DNA of 64,000 nucleotides from DATCJA01 sp963814955 (GTDB lineage Bacteria > Acidobacteriota > Vicinamibacteria > Vicinamibacterales > UBA2999). The notes under the pieces were generated by a model that was given only the letters and a program-made list of their open reading frames with translations, did no database searches and had not been told where the DNA came from. Location of the stretch: the NCBI GenBank assembly GCA_963814955.1, contig CAWFEX010000006.1, positions 806,001-870,000 on the forward strand, read 5' to 3'. Made by a program: the position numbers and the translations under genes. Shown in pieces: positions 15,233-24,426 of this stretch (within the stretch, counting starts at the first letter, position 1; every line of letters begins with the position of its first letter).

Positions 15233-18200
15233 ACGCTGACGTGCGAGCGGTCATGCGACGCCCTCGAATCTTCCGGATTCGGGTTGCGCACCTTGGCCAG
15301 ATAGGTCGTCCGGGGCTTCGTGTTCACCTCGTCGAGGAGCGCGTAGTTGCGTGGATCGGCCTTCGCCTTGACGATGCGGCTCGCCGAGTCCCGAAGATCT
15401 CCGAACTCGATCGCCGAGGCGGGGCAGGCCTGCTGGCAGGCCGTCTTGACGTCGCCGTCACGGAGCGCGCGCCCCGAGAGCTTCGCATCGATCTTCGCCC
15501 GATTCGATCCTCTGCGTGCAGTACGTGCACTTCTCCATGACGCCCCTCGCGCGGACCGTGACGTCCGGGTTCATCGCGAGCTTGAGAATGTCGGGCGTGT
15601 CCTTGGTGAAGTTGAAGAAATTGAACCGGCGCACCTTGTAGGGACAGTTGTTCGAGCAGTAGCGCGTCCCGATGCACCGGTTGTAGACCATCACATTGAG
15701 ACCCTCGCTGTCGTGCACGGTCGCGGCCACGGGGCAGACCTGCTCGCAGGGAGCGTCCTCGCAGTGCATGCAGGGGACGGGCTGGAAGACGACCTCCGGG
15801 CTGCCGGAAGGCTCGCCGGAGAAGTACCGGTCGACCCGGATCCAGTGCATTTCGCGCTGCCTCGCGACCTCGACCTTGCCGACGACGGGGATGTTGTTCT
15901 CGCTCTGGCACGCCGTCATGCATGCGTTGCAGCCGATGCAGGCATTCAAGTCGATCGTCATCCCCCACTGGTGGCCCTGATCGTAGGTATGTTCCTTCCA
16001 GAGCGAGAAGTGTTCCGTTTCCTCCGGGAAGACGCCGAATGGGCCGGGGACTCCTCCCTCTTCCTGGGCCTGTGGGGGTTCCCCCGCGGGGGCGCCCTCG
16101 GCTGGCTCTGGTCCGGAGGCCACTTCTGATCGGAGCTCGGTCAGCGTCGACTCGCGGACGAGAGGGCGGCCCTCCATGCTGCCGTGGTCCTGGGTCGCTG
16201 AGAGCGGGTAAGTGCGTGCGAGCTTGGTGAGTCTGGCGCCCCCGTCAAAGCCAGTTGCTTTGGAGCCTCGGACCCTGAACGTGTTGAACCCAACCCCGGA
16301 GCCAATCCGACCCGCGTTCGAACGGCCATAACCGAGTGTCAAGGCGACGACCCCGTCCGCCATGCCAGGAAGCAGCCACACTGGAAGCTCGAGCGAGCGG
16401 CCCGCGTAATCGAGACGCACCACATCCCCGCTCGCAAGATCAAGCATTGCCGCTGTCGTCGGGCTCACGAGCGCGGGGTTGTCCCAGGTGAGTTTGGTGA
16501 GGGGATCGGGAAGCTCCTGCAGCCACCCGTCGTTTGCGAATCGGCCATCGTGAAGCGAGGGAGACGGGAGGAACACAACCTCCAGGTCACCCGGCGATCC
16601 CGCCCCGGCCGGCTGGGGGCCAGCGCCGCCGCCGCCAATCAGGCTCGCGAGCTGCCGCCATGGGCTGCGCGGTGGGATTCGGGACAACTTCTTGAAGCTC
16701 GCTGCCGGAAAGCAATCCATCATGCAGGACGCGGTTCCACTTGCTATCGAACTGGTCCGCGCCGAGGATCGTGTTCCACGTCTCCCGCACGATTTCGTAG
16801 CCGGGACGCTCCTTGCCTCCGACAATCAACCCCAGCAGTTCAAGAGCGGTTCGTCCGCCGAACAGGGGAAGGATCAGCGGCTGGACGACGCTGACCGTGC
16901 CTCCAACTGCGCGGGCGTCTCCCCACGATTCGAGATAGTGAGCGCGCGGGATATGCCACTCCGCCTTGGAGGATGTTTCGTCCACCGCATGCCCTAGCAC
17001 GACCGAATGAGGGACCTTCGCCATGGCCGAGGCGAAGTCGAGATCGGCGGGGGCATCGAACACCGGATTGCCGCCGAGGACGACGAGCGTCTGAACCGTG
17101 CCCGACTGCATCGCGGAGACGAGCGACGCCAGCGAGCTCACGCTCGGAAGCGCCGCGTCCCTGGTCTCGTAGTAGCTCACCGTCGTGCCTGTGTTGCCGA
17201 GAGATGTGTTCAGCGCGCAGACGGCGGCGTGCACGGCCGCAGGCTGGCGTTCCCCAGCCACAATCAAGGACCTGCCGCGGTTCGCGAGAAGGTCCTTGGC
17301 AAGGGCGTCAATCCAGCGCGCGTCGACACCCGCGACGGTGGCCCCCGCCTGGCTCCCGGCTCCGGCCGCGGGCGGAGCAAGGCGCGCGGCCAGGGCTGCG
17401 AGGAATGCGGCAATCTGCCGGCTCTCGAGACGGAGCCGATGATCCGCCATGGTTCCCGTCAGCGAGTAGACCCCTTCAACTGCGTACAGCCGGTTCATCG
17501 CGCCGCCGGAGGCTCCCGCACGCCTTCCGTCCGCGAAGCCTCGCGCGTGACGGATCATCTCCGGGTCGGTGAGCAGCGGGTCGGCGTCGAGCGCGAGAAT
17601 GACCGCGGCTCGATCGAGCCGGAGCATCAGGTCGACGTCGCGACCGATGGCGGACCGAAGACCCGCGAGCCGGTTCTCGTCGCTGACAGCGTCGTAAGTG
17701 GCCCACGTCGCCTTCGGATAACGCGTGCGGAACTCGGATGCGAGGCGTGCCAGCGTGGGAGAGGAGAAGGACTCGGAGAGGACCGCAAGGCTTGCGCCGC
17801 CATCGGCGCTATGGGCCTCGGACAGCTGGGCCCAGGCAGTGACGAAATCATTCCAGGTCTTCGGTGCACCCTGCTGCCTGACCGACTGTGAACGGTCGGG
17901 ATCGTAGAGTCCGAGCACGGACGCCTGGACGAGGGAGCATGAGGCCCCGAGGGTCGAGGGGTGTGATGGGTTTCCCTCGATTTTGGTCGGTCGCCCTTCG
18001 TGGCTCTCGATAATCAGACCGTAGGCGCTCCGGCGGAACGGCATCGTCGTCGCGTAGTAGCGGGGGATGCCAGGGACAACATCCTCGGGGGCAGTGACAT
18101 AGGGGACTATCTCTTCGACCGGGCGCCGGCACCCCGCGAGGCCCGCGAGCGAGAGCGAGGCGCCCAGGAGCATCATCATCTCGCGACGGGTGACCCCTTC

Positions 18201-18311
18201 GGAAAGCTCCGACGCGCCTTCCGGGAATTCCCGCTCGAGCGCGGCCCGAAATTCGGGGCGATCCTCGATCTGCGCGAGACTTCGCCAGTAGGTCCGGCTC
18301 ACCGGTGGCAC
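15211..18311 (-). pseudogene. actB: Alternative complex III iron-sulfur/molybdopterin-like subunit, two frame breaks
   Basis: About 1030 residues when three frames are joined. The N-terminus has a twin-arginine lipoprotein signal (TRREMMMLLGASLSLAGLAGC) after the family start YWRSLAQIEDRPEF. The long molybdopterin-oxidoreductase-like half follows, then the ferredoxin half with CIGCNACMTACQSENNIP, CMHCEDAPCEQVCPVAA, CIGTRYCSNNCPYKVRRFNF and CTYC..CQQACP, enough for four iron-sulfur clusters. Frames switch near 16660 and near 15495, with clear continuity across both. The true end is the TGA at 15211. The GTG start overlaps the pentahaem gene by 13 bases. In canonical complex III this gene is followed by actC (NrfD); no such gene exists here. 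Confidence 0.85.
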
Positions 18312-18946
18312 CCCGAACAGTCAGTCGGCGGATTGATCGGTCGTTCTTTGTCGAGCTGCGCCGTGAGCGCCTGAATGTCCCGCGGCGGCGCCCACTTCAT
18401 GTTGGTGACTTCCGCGACGGGGCGTCTATAGGGATCAGGGTTGCGGTGGCAGTCGAGGCACCAGCTCATACTGAGCGGCGTCATCTGAGTGACTATTTCC
18501 ATCTCGTCGATGCGGCCGTGGCAGCTGACGCAGCCGATTCCGGCCGTCACATGCGCGCGGTGAGGGAAATACGCATAGTCGGGCAGATTGTGGACGCGAA
18601 TCCAGCGCATCGGCCGCCCGCTCATGGCGCTCTCCCGAATCGGAGCGAGCACCTCGCTGTCCCTCCTCACGGTTTGATGGCAGTTCATGCACGTCTGCGT
18701 GGGCGGAATGTTGGCGACGTTCGAAATCTCGACCGAGGCGTGACAGTATCGACAGTCGAGCCCAAGCTCACCGACGTGGAGCCTGTGGCTGTACGGGACG
18801 GGCTGCACAGGACGGTAGCCCACATCTGTATACCAGGGCGAAAAGTAGTACCAGACGGCGGCAACCACGAGCACCGAACCAAGGCTGAGCGCGATGGCGG
18901 TTACGACCGGGAGCTTGTTCCACCCAGGGGGGAAGATCTGTGCCAA
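18299..18946 (-). CDS. actA: Alternative complex III pentahaem cytochrome c
   Basis: 215 residues. An N-terminal signal anchor (VVTAIALSLGSVLVVAAVWYY) is followed by five CxxCH haem sites in order: CRYCH, CMNCH, CVSCH, CLDCH and CSGCH at the extreme C-terminus. The family hallmarks QPVPYSHRLHVGELGLDCRY and HRAHV..GIGCVSCHG are present. The start is taken as TTG at 18946 (MAQIFPPGWNKLP). A TAG stop two codons upstream in the same frame excludes an earlier start, and the reading MAQIFP matches the family. This is the first gene of the - strand respiratory operon, which runs on through at least nine genes with overlaps. Confidence 0.88.
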   Translation of the reverse strand: MAQIFPPGWNKLPVVTAIALSLGSVLVVAAVWYYFSPWYTDVGYRPVQPVPYSHRLHVGELGLDCRYCHASVEISNVANIPPTQTCMNCHQTVRRDSEVLAPIRESAMSGRPMRWIRVHNLPDYAYFPHRAHVTAGIGCVSCHGRIDEMEIVTQMTPLSMSWCLDCHRNPDPYRRPVAEVTNMKWAPPRDIQALTAQLDKERPINPPTDCSGCHR

Positions 18947-19234
18947 CGGCTACGACTCCGGGGCGCTGGAGGACAGTTGCCCCGGCTGCAAGTCCGTGTT
19001 GGAACTGTAATGCTGCATCCGCGCGTCCCAAGAATTCATTGGAGGGTGAGACGGGAATCCCGTCGAGTGACCGCGCGATTCTATCTACGAACTGGGACGA
19101 GGGTCAAGCGCACGCGTCCGCTTTCGCGCGCACGTTTTCGTTAGGCGCGCGCTCCGGCGCGACCTCGCCGAAGCCGCTTCGCGGCGGAGGCGGGCATCAA
19201 AATATCTTCGTGGCCTTCGTGGTGTGGTTTTCGT
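18947..19234. other. Leader region of the respiratory operon
   Basis: 288 bases between the lipase-like gene and actA, both on the - strand. The promoter of the respiratory operon should lie here, but I see no convincing -35/-10 pair. The left half of a CACGAAG-type repeat (CTTCGTGGCCTTCGTGG) lies at about 19208-19224 and a GC-rich palindromic tract at about 19145-19195. Confidence 0.4.
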
Positions 19235-20509
19235 CTAGAAGACTTCCCCGAAAAAGCTCCAGAGCTGCTCGCGAGCGCGAATGTGCAGAGGGCGCGCGCG
19301 CCAGGACTGCAGGTCCAGCCGGTGCGAGCGTGCGATGTCACGCTCGACATCGGCGAGCAGCCGCTCCGCAAGCTTCGGGTCGAACACCGCGACATTCAGT
19401 TCGTCGTTGAGCTCGAGCGACCGGTTGTCGAAATTGGCGGAGCCGAACACTGTCAGCACGCCATCCACCACCATCACCTTTGTGTGGAACATCGACGGCT
19501 GATATTCGTAGATTTCGATGCCGTGCTGCAGCAGTCGTTCGTATGCGGCCCGGCCCGCGAATTTCACGGGTTTCGCGTCGGTGATGTCTCCTTCAGCGAT
19601 GAGCCGCACGCGCACGCCGCGGCGCCTCGCGTCGGCCAGGCTCCATTCTGTCGACTCGTCGGTGATCAGGTATGGAGATTCAATGTCGAGCGATGTTCTG
19701 GCGGATGCAATCGCGAGCAAATACAAGAGCTTCATCCCGCTGGCCCCGCCTTCCGGGCCGCTCCAGACGACAATCGACTGGGCGGCGCCTTCGGGACCGT
19801 CGTCGCGTGACAGCACTTCCGGCTCGACAATTTCGCCGCTTTCAATCCAGTTCTCGTTGAAGGAGCCTTCGATATACGCGGCCGCAGGTCCTCGCACCTC
19901 GACCTGCGTGTCGCGCCAGGCAGGAGCCGATTCAGTGTCGTGCAGCCAGTGATCGGCAACGCCGATGCCGCCGACGAACGCCACGGTGCCGTCGACGATC
20001 AACGATTTTCGATGTGTGCGGTAGTTCAGCTCTTCGAGCCCGAAGCCGCTCACTTGGTTGAACCAGACGACGTGGCAGCCGGCGTTCCTGAGGCGCTCGA
20101 CCTGCGCCGGATCCATTTTCTGGGCGCCGATCGAGTCGAGGACGATTCTGACATCGACGCCGCGGCGGGCCGCGGCCTCGAATGCGTCGCCAAAGCGATC
20201 CGCGACCTCTCCGCTTGCGTACACGTAGGTCTCGAAGCTCACGCGCCGCCGGGCGCGCGAAATCGCGTCGAGCATCGCAGGAAACGCGGCCTTGCCATCG
20301 GTGTGAACGACGTAGGTGTCGCCCGAGGTGAGCGGTGCGCCGAGCAGGGGCGCAAGATATTCGGGGAAGCGCGGGTCGCTGGCCGCCAGAGGCGTCCGTA
20401 CGCGGAGCGTCTCCTGGTCCTGGGCGATGGCAAGCGCACCGGCAACGATGATGGCGACAATCAGCACGCCGCCGGCGAGGTTGCGCGGTTTTGGAGCCTT
20501 GATCTTCAC
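19235..20509 (-). CDS. Phospholipase D family, cardiolipin synthase-like
   Basis: 424 residues. An N-terminal membrane anchor (about residues 12-29) is followed by two PLD domains. HKD motif 1 is HRKSLIVDG at H166 and motif 2 is HTKVMVVDG at H342, each followed by the Gly-Ser/Gly-Gly region (VGGIGV; FGSANFDNRS). FGSANFDNRSLELNDELN is typical of cardiolipin synthases, which join two phosphatidylglycerols. A nuclease or other phospholipase role cannot be excluded. The GTG start directly abuts the stop of the upstream secreted protein gene, indicating a two-gene operon. Confidence 0.85.
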   Translation of the reverse strand: MKIKAPKPRNLAGGVLIVAIIVAGALAIAQDQETLRVRTPLAASDPRFPEYLAPLLGAPLTSGDTYVVHTDGKAAFPAMLDAISRARRRVSFETYVYASGEVADRFGDAFEAAARRGVDVRIVLDSIGAQKMDPAQVERLRNAGCHVVWFNQVSGFGLEELNYRTHRKSLIVDGTVAFVGGIGVADHWLHDTESAPAWRDTQVEVRGPAAAYIEGSFNENWIESGEIVEPEVLSRDDGPEGAAQSIVVWSGPEGGASGMKLLYLLAIASARTSLDIESPYLITDESTEWSLADARRRGVRVRLIAEGDITDAKPVKFAGRAAYERLLQHGIEIYEYQPSMFHTKVMVVDGVLTVFGSANFDNRSLELNDELNVAVFDPKLAERLLADVERDIARSHRLDLQSWRARPLHIRAREQLWSFFGEVF

Positions 20510-21061
20510 TCAGCGGCTCGTGCAGGGTCCGAGCACGGTCACCTTCTCGACATCGACGGTCCGCACGGCGACGTCGAACTCGGCGTCGTTGCCTGCAGTG
20601 GCCGGACCGAGCCATGCCCTCGGAATGCTGGCTTTCGCTTCGTGGCCGTTCACCTCGAACTCGATCTCGGTGAGGTCACCTGAATGCTTGATCTCGATCT
20701 CGCCTTTGTCGATGTCGTCACTCAGCTCGCCGACGATTTCTACACGCTGCCCGACGTGCTTGGCGAAGTCATCTTCATCGTCGATCCAGTAAAAGACAGG
20801 TATGAGTGTGCCGGTGGTGCCGACCGGGCGTGAGGTTTCCGCGGGCTTGAACCGCGTGTCGGGGAAGGCGAGATAGACGTCTCCGCGCGACCAGAGAAAC
20901 AGCGATTGTGGCCCCGCGGTGCGGACGTCCCCCGTCCGCGCGACGCAGCCTCGGGCGACGAACTGGTCGTCTCTGTCGCCGGTGCGAGTCTGCGCGCCGA
21001 GGGGCACGGACAAGGCACAGGCAATACCGACGCTGACGCCGAGCTTGGAAGCAATGGTCAT
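20510..21061 (-). CDS. Secreted hypothetical protein, operon with PLD
   Basis: 183 residues. A signal peptide ends at about VPLGAQ. The mature chain contains FVARGCVARTGDVR, a strand-rich region LFLWSRGDVYLAFPD, and later VGQRVEIVGELSDDIDKGEIEIK, which resembles the NirD/OB-like BOF or DUF5666-type beta segment. It ends VTVLGPCTSR. Acidic and thin on motifs, it is not assigned to a family. It directly precedes the cardiolipin synthase-like gene with no gap. A small beta-barrel periplasmic protein is the most that can be said. Confidence 0.6.
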   Translation of the reverse strand: MTIASKLGVSVGIACALSVPLGAQTRTGDRDDQFVARGCVARTGDVRTAGPQSLFLWSRGDVYLAFPDTRFKPAETSRPVGTTGTLIPVFYWIDDEDDFAKHVGQRVEIVGELSDDIDKGEIEIKHSGDLTEIEFEVNGHEAKASIPRAWLGPATAGNDAEFDVAVRTVDVEKVTVLGPCTSR

Positions 21062-21149
21062 TGGACAACTCCTTGCCTCCGCCAGAGCAAGAATCCGACC
21101 GCGCCGCGCGGCGCGACGGTTCGGCTGAGCTCACAGTAAAGTAACGGGC

Positions 21150-22019
21150 ATGATCGGGCCCATTCGTTCTTTGTTGTTCGTTCCAGGAATACGGAACGAC
21201 CGTTTTTCCAAGGCGATGAGCGCCGGCGCCGATGCGGTCGCATTCGACCTGGAAGACAGCGTGGAAGCGACTCAAAAAGAGAAAGCACGGACGCTTATCG
21301 CTGAGCTTCTGGCGCAGCCGGCGTCTTCCGAGGCCTTGCGGCTGGTCAGGTTCAACGCCGTGGAAACCGACGCCGGACAGGCGGATCTCGAGTTCTTTCG
21401 CGACGTAACAGGATTCGACGGCATTCTGCTTCCAAAGGTGGAGACCCCCGGCATGCTCGAAGCTGTGGCCCGGATATTCGGGCCGCGTGCGTTGACCGGC
21501 GGGGTCCCGCCGCTGCTGCCGCTGCTCGAATCTCCGAAAGCCATCCTGCGCGCATCGGAAATCGCGGCAGCTGATGCATTCGTCGCAGCGCTGTTGTTTG
21601 GCGCTGAAGATCTCACCGCGCAGTTGGGCGTGCCCAGGACCGTTGACGGCGATGAACTGGTCGTTCCGCGGGCGCAGATCGCGCTGGCCGCCGCCGCCGT
21701 CGGCGCCGAGGCGATTGACGCTGTCTTCGTCAACCTCGAAGACCTGACGACGCTCCGCCGTGACTGCGAGCGGGCACGCGCGGTTGGGTTCCGCGGAAAG
21801 ATGGCGATTCACCCGAAGCAGGTCCCTGTGATCAACGAGGTATTTACGCCGTCTCCGGACGACGTCGATCGGGCGCGCCGCGTGGTGGACGCCTATGAAG
21901 CGGCCCGCGCCGCCGGCGTGGGTGTGACGAGGATGGACAACCAGATGGTCGAACTGCCCGTTGTCGAGCGTGCCCGCCGCACTCTCGCGCTCGCGGCAAG
22001 ATACTCGGGACGCTCGTAA
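21150..22019 (+). CDS. HpcH/HpaI aldolase, CitE-like acyl-CoA lyase
   Basis: 289 residues. CitE-family TIM barrel: SLLFVPGIRNDRFSKA, then DAVAFDLEDSVEATQKEKAR with metal and CoA-binding acidic residues, LRLVRFNAVETD, GILLPKVETP, LLPLLESPKAI, ALLFGAEDLTAQLG, and GKMAIHPKQV near the end. These enzymes cleave malyl-, citramalyl- or methylmalyl-CoA to glyoxylate or pyruvate plus an acyl-CoA. It is the first of three tightly linked + strand genes with a CoA-transferase and a MaoC hydratase. That set could run mesaconate, itaconate or citramalate CoA-ester chemistry; sequence does not fix the substrate. Confidence 0.85.
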   Translation: MIGPIRSLLFVPGIRNDRFSKAMSAGADAVAFDLEDSVEATQKEKARTLIAELLAQPASSEALRLVRFNAVETDAGQADLEFFRDVTGFDGILLPKVETPGMLEAVARIFGPRALTGGVPPLLPLLESPKAILRASEIAAADAFVAALLFGAEDLTAQLGVPRTVDGDELVVPRAQIALAAAAVGAEAIDAVFVNLEDLTTLRRDCERARAVGFRGKMAIHPKQVPVINEVFTPSPDDVDRARRVVDAYEAARAAGVGVTRMDNQMVELPVVERARRTLALAARYSGRS

Positions 22020-23204
22020 GTGGACGCCAAGCTCCCGCTCGACGGAATCACCGTCGTCACCCTCGAGCAGGCCGTCGCAGCGCCATTTGCAACGCGGCAG
22101 CTCGCTGACCTCGGCGCGCGGGTCATCAAGGTCGAACGCCGGGATGGCGGCGACTTTGCGCGGGCGTACGATGCAAGCGTCAAAGGCCTTTCCGCACATT
22201 TCGTCTGGCTGAACCGGTCGAAGGAATCGCTGACACTGGACGTCAAGCACCCTGCGGCGGCCGGGATTCTTGAGAAGCTGCTGCAGCGAGCCGATGTATT
22301 CGTGCAGAACCTCGCACCGGGCGCCGTGGATCGCCTCGGGCTGTCAGCGCCGGCGCTTCGCGCGAAGTATCCGAAACTGATTGTCTGCAACATCTCGGGC
22401 TACGGTACGTCAGGCCCCTATGCATCCAAGAAGGCGTACGACCTGCTGGTCCAGAGCGAAGTCGGTGTCGTGTCGATCACGGGCGCCGACGACATGCCAT
22501 GCCGTGTAGGTATCTCGATCGCGGACATTGCAGGAGGGATGTACGCGTACTCGGCCGTGCTGACGGCGCTGTTCCGACGACATGCGACCGGTTCCGGGAC
22601 CACGATCGATGTCTCGTTATTCGACGCGCTGGCGGAGTGGATGGGATTTCCGATGTATCACACCGCGTACACGGGACGCGAACTGCAGCGCAGCGGCCCG
22701 AACCATGTGTCCATCGCGCCGTATGGTCCGTTCCGCAGCGCCGACGGCCATGTGTATCTGGCGGTTCAGAACGCGCGCGAATGGAGTCGTTTCTGCTCGA
22801 ATGTCATCGAGCGCCCTGACATCGAAAACGACCAGCGATTCCGAACCAACGAGCTGCGCCTTCAGAATCGGCAGGCACTTCGTTCCCTTATCGAGAGCGC
22901 GTTTGCGACATTGTCGTCAGCGGACATCGCGGCAAAGCTCGACGCCGCACAGGTCGCATACGCGCGCATGAACTCGGTGCGCGAATTTCTCCAGCATCCC
23001 CAGCTCACTGCCCGTGGTCGATGGACCGAAGTTGGCTCGGAAGTGGGGCCCTTGCGAGCGCTTCCGCCTCCTGTGCTGATGGAAGGCGTCGAACCCCGGA
23101 TGGATCACGTGCCGTCGCTTGGTGAACATACACCGGCGATTCTTGAAGAGCTGGGGTTCGGGCGCGACCTTATCGCGACTTGGAAGAAAGACGCGGTGAT
23201 CTGA
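22020..23204 (+). CDS. CaiB/BaiF family III CoA-transferase
   Basis: 394 residues. The family III pattern is clear: VVTLEQAVAAPFATRQLADL, GARVIKVERRDGGDFAR, WLNRSKESLTLDVKHP, FVQNLAPGAVDRLGL, and IVCNISGYGTSGPYASKKAYD, where the last Asp is the expected catalytic aspartate that forms the acyl anhydride. The end has LPSLGEHTPAILEELGF. The GTG start immediately follows the TAA of the lyase gene with no spacer, so the two are translationally coupled. It transfers CoA between carboxylic acids; with its neighbours, mesaconate, itaconate or citramalate are plausible acceptors. Confidence 0.87.
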   Translation: MDAKLPLDGITVVTLEQAVAAPFATRQLADLGARVIKVERRDGGDFARAYDASVKGLSAHFVWLNRSKESLTLDVKHPAAAGILEKLLQRADVFVQNLAPGAVDRLGLSAPALRAKYPKLIVCNISGYGTSGPYASKKAYDLLVQSEVGVVSITGADDMPCRVGISIADIAGGMYAYSAVLTALFRRHATGSGTTIDVSLFDALAEWMGFPMYHTAYTGRELQRSGPNHVSIAPYGPFRSADGHVYLAVQNAREWSRFCSNVIERPDIENDQRFRTNELRLQNRQALRSLIESAFATLSSADIAAKLDAAQVAYARMNSVREFLQHPQLTARGRWTEVGSEVGPLRALPPPVLMEGVEPRMDHVPSLGEHTPAILEELGFGRDLIATWKKDAVI

Positions 23205-23206
23205 TA

Positions 23207-23262
23207 GGTCAAAGGTCAAAGGAAAAGGTCAAAAGTCAAAGGGCAAAGGTCAAAGGTACAGA
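23207..23262. repeat. GGTCAAAG short-period repeat
   Basis: Six or seven imperfect units of GGTCAAAG / AGTCAAAG fill the gap between the CoA-transferase and hydratase genes. No function is evident. Confidence 0.7.
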
Positions 23263-23265
23263 CAG

Positions 23266-23760
23266 ATGCTGAAACAAGGTTGGACCGGTCGTGTATTCGA
23301 GGACTTTCAGGTTGGTGACGTATACGAGCATCCCGTCGGCCGCACAGTGATCGATGCCGACAACATCTGGTTCACCTGCCTCACGATGAACACGAACCCC
23401 ACGCACCTGGACGGCGAGTACTCGAAGCAGACACAGTTTGGCCGTCGGCTCGTGAACTCGTGTTTCACGCTGGCTGTGGTGACGGGGCAATCGGTCGTCG
23501 ATCTGACGGTCAACGGCGTGGCAAACCTCGGATGGGACGAAGTGCGTTTGCCGAATCCATTGTTCGAGGGCGACACCCTCTACTCGCGCAGCGAAGTGCT
23601 CGACGCGCGCGAATCGAAATCAAAGCCGTCGGTCGGCATCGTTCGCGTCAAGACGACTGGTTACAACCAGGAAGGCGTGACGGTGATCGAATTCAATCGC
23701 ACGTTCATGGTGTACAAGCGGGGTCACGTCCCGCGCGCCCCACGCCCCACCGAACGGTAG
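23266..23760 (+). CDS. MaoC-family hydratase/dehydratase
   Basis: 164 residues, one hotdog fold. The MaoC signature is visible: FEDFQVGDVYEHPVGRTV, then TMNTNPTHLDGEYSKQTQFG with the catalytic Asp/His-type region, RRLVNSCFTLAVVTG, and NLGWDEVRLPNPLFEGDTLY. The closest picture is the mesaconyl-CoA or itaconyl-CoA hydratases that act beside CitE-like lyases. It follows the CoA-transferase by 61 repeat-filled bases and probably belongs to the same operon. The TAG stop is supplied by the GTAG head of a REP element. Confidence 0.85.
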   Translation: MLKQGWTGRVFEDFQVGDVYEHPVGRTVIDADNIWFTCLTMNTNPTHLDGEYSKQTQFGRRLVNSCFTLAVVTGQSVVDLTVNGVANLGWDEVRLPNPLFEGDTLYSRSEVLDARESKSKPSVGIVRVKTTGYNQEGVTVIEFNRTFMVYKRGHVPRAPRPTER

Positions 23761-23782
23761 CCGGAGGCCTTCAGGCCTCCGG
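23757..23782 (+). repeat. REP palindrome overlapping a stop codon
   Basis: GTAGCCGGAGGCCTTCAGGC and on: GTAG head, CCGGAGGCC/GGCCTCCGG stem, TTCA loop region. The TAG within GTAG (23758-23760) is the stop codon of the MaoC gene. Confidence 0.85.
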
Positions 23783-23792
23783 TCGCCTCCGC

Positions 23793-24245
23793 TCAGAAAT
23801 ACACCCACGTCACGCCAGGGTTGTGCGGGTCCAGCCGGAATGACGCGACGACGGAAATCGCCGTCAACTCGCGATGAAGCGCATCTCGAATGCGTCCCGA
23901 TCCCTTGCCGTGTACGATCTCGATGCGGTTAGCGCCACGGAGGAGCGCTTGATTGATCTCCCGGAGGACACGGGCAATCGCTTCCTCAACCGTCAAGCCG
24001 TGCAAGTCGATCCGGCTGACGACCGCTGTCCCGCCGTCCCCGTCGCTCGCCCCTTTTTCCGGATCCTTTCGAGCGGTTCCTTTTCTTTTTCGCTCGGGAG
24101 GCGCCATCAAGTCGTTTTCGCGGCAGGAGACAACGGTGTTCTCCACCTGAACGCGATAGCGCCCACCGCGCCCTGCCTCTACAACGATGCCTCTCTTCTT
24201 TCCAAGCGTGACAACGACGACGATGCTGCCTACAGGAAACGGCAT
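23793..24245 (-). CDS. Smr-domain protein (MutS2 C-terminal-like)
   Basis: 150 residues. The N-terminus is a small beta domain (PVGSIVVVVTLGKKRGIVVE, RYRVQVEN) like the KOW-type segment before the Smr domain of MutS2. A charged linker follows (PPERKRKGTARKDPEK). Then the Smr domain: IDLHGLTVEEAIARVLREIN with the DLHG motif, and IEIVHGKGSGRIRDAL with HGKG. The final strand TWVYF ends the chain. Smr domains nick DNA or RNA in repair or ribosome rescue. The MutS ATPase part is absent, so this is a stand-alone MutS2 tail. Confidence 0.85.
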   Translation of the reverse strand: MPFPVGSIVVVVTLGKKRGIVVEAGRGGRYRVQVENTVVSCRENDLMAPPERKRKGTARKDPEKGASDGDGGTAVVSRIDLHGLTVEEAIARVLREINQALLRGANRIEIVHGKGSGRIRDALHRELTAISVVASFRLDPHNPGVTWVYF

Positions 24246-24258
24246 CTGCTTTTCGATC

Positions 24259-24281
24259 GTAGTGTCCGGCTTCAGCCGGAC
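24259..24281 (+). repeat. REP palindrome
   Basis: GTAGTGTCCGGCTTCAGCCGGAC, the same sub-family as 5433-5455. Found upstream of the Smr gene. Confidence 0.8.
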
Positions 24282-24354
24282 CGGCGCGCTGGTGAATTGA
24301 GGAATCGAAAGTGAGTAATCTTATCTGGTGCCGATCAGGCCTGCAGGTGGATCG

Positions 24355-24380
24355 GTAGCCGGAGACCTTCAGGTCTCCGG
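24355..24380 (+). repeat. REP palindrome
   Basis: GTAGCCGGAGACCTTCAGGT and on; stem CCGGAGACC/GGTCTCCGG. It lies 47 bases before the next start codon. Confidence 0.8.
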
Positions 24381-24426
24381 GAGGAAGTCTGCGGGTATCG
24401 TATAGCGTAGGGGAGGAGGAGGGCTG

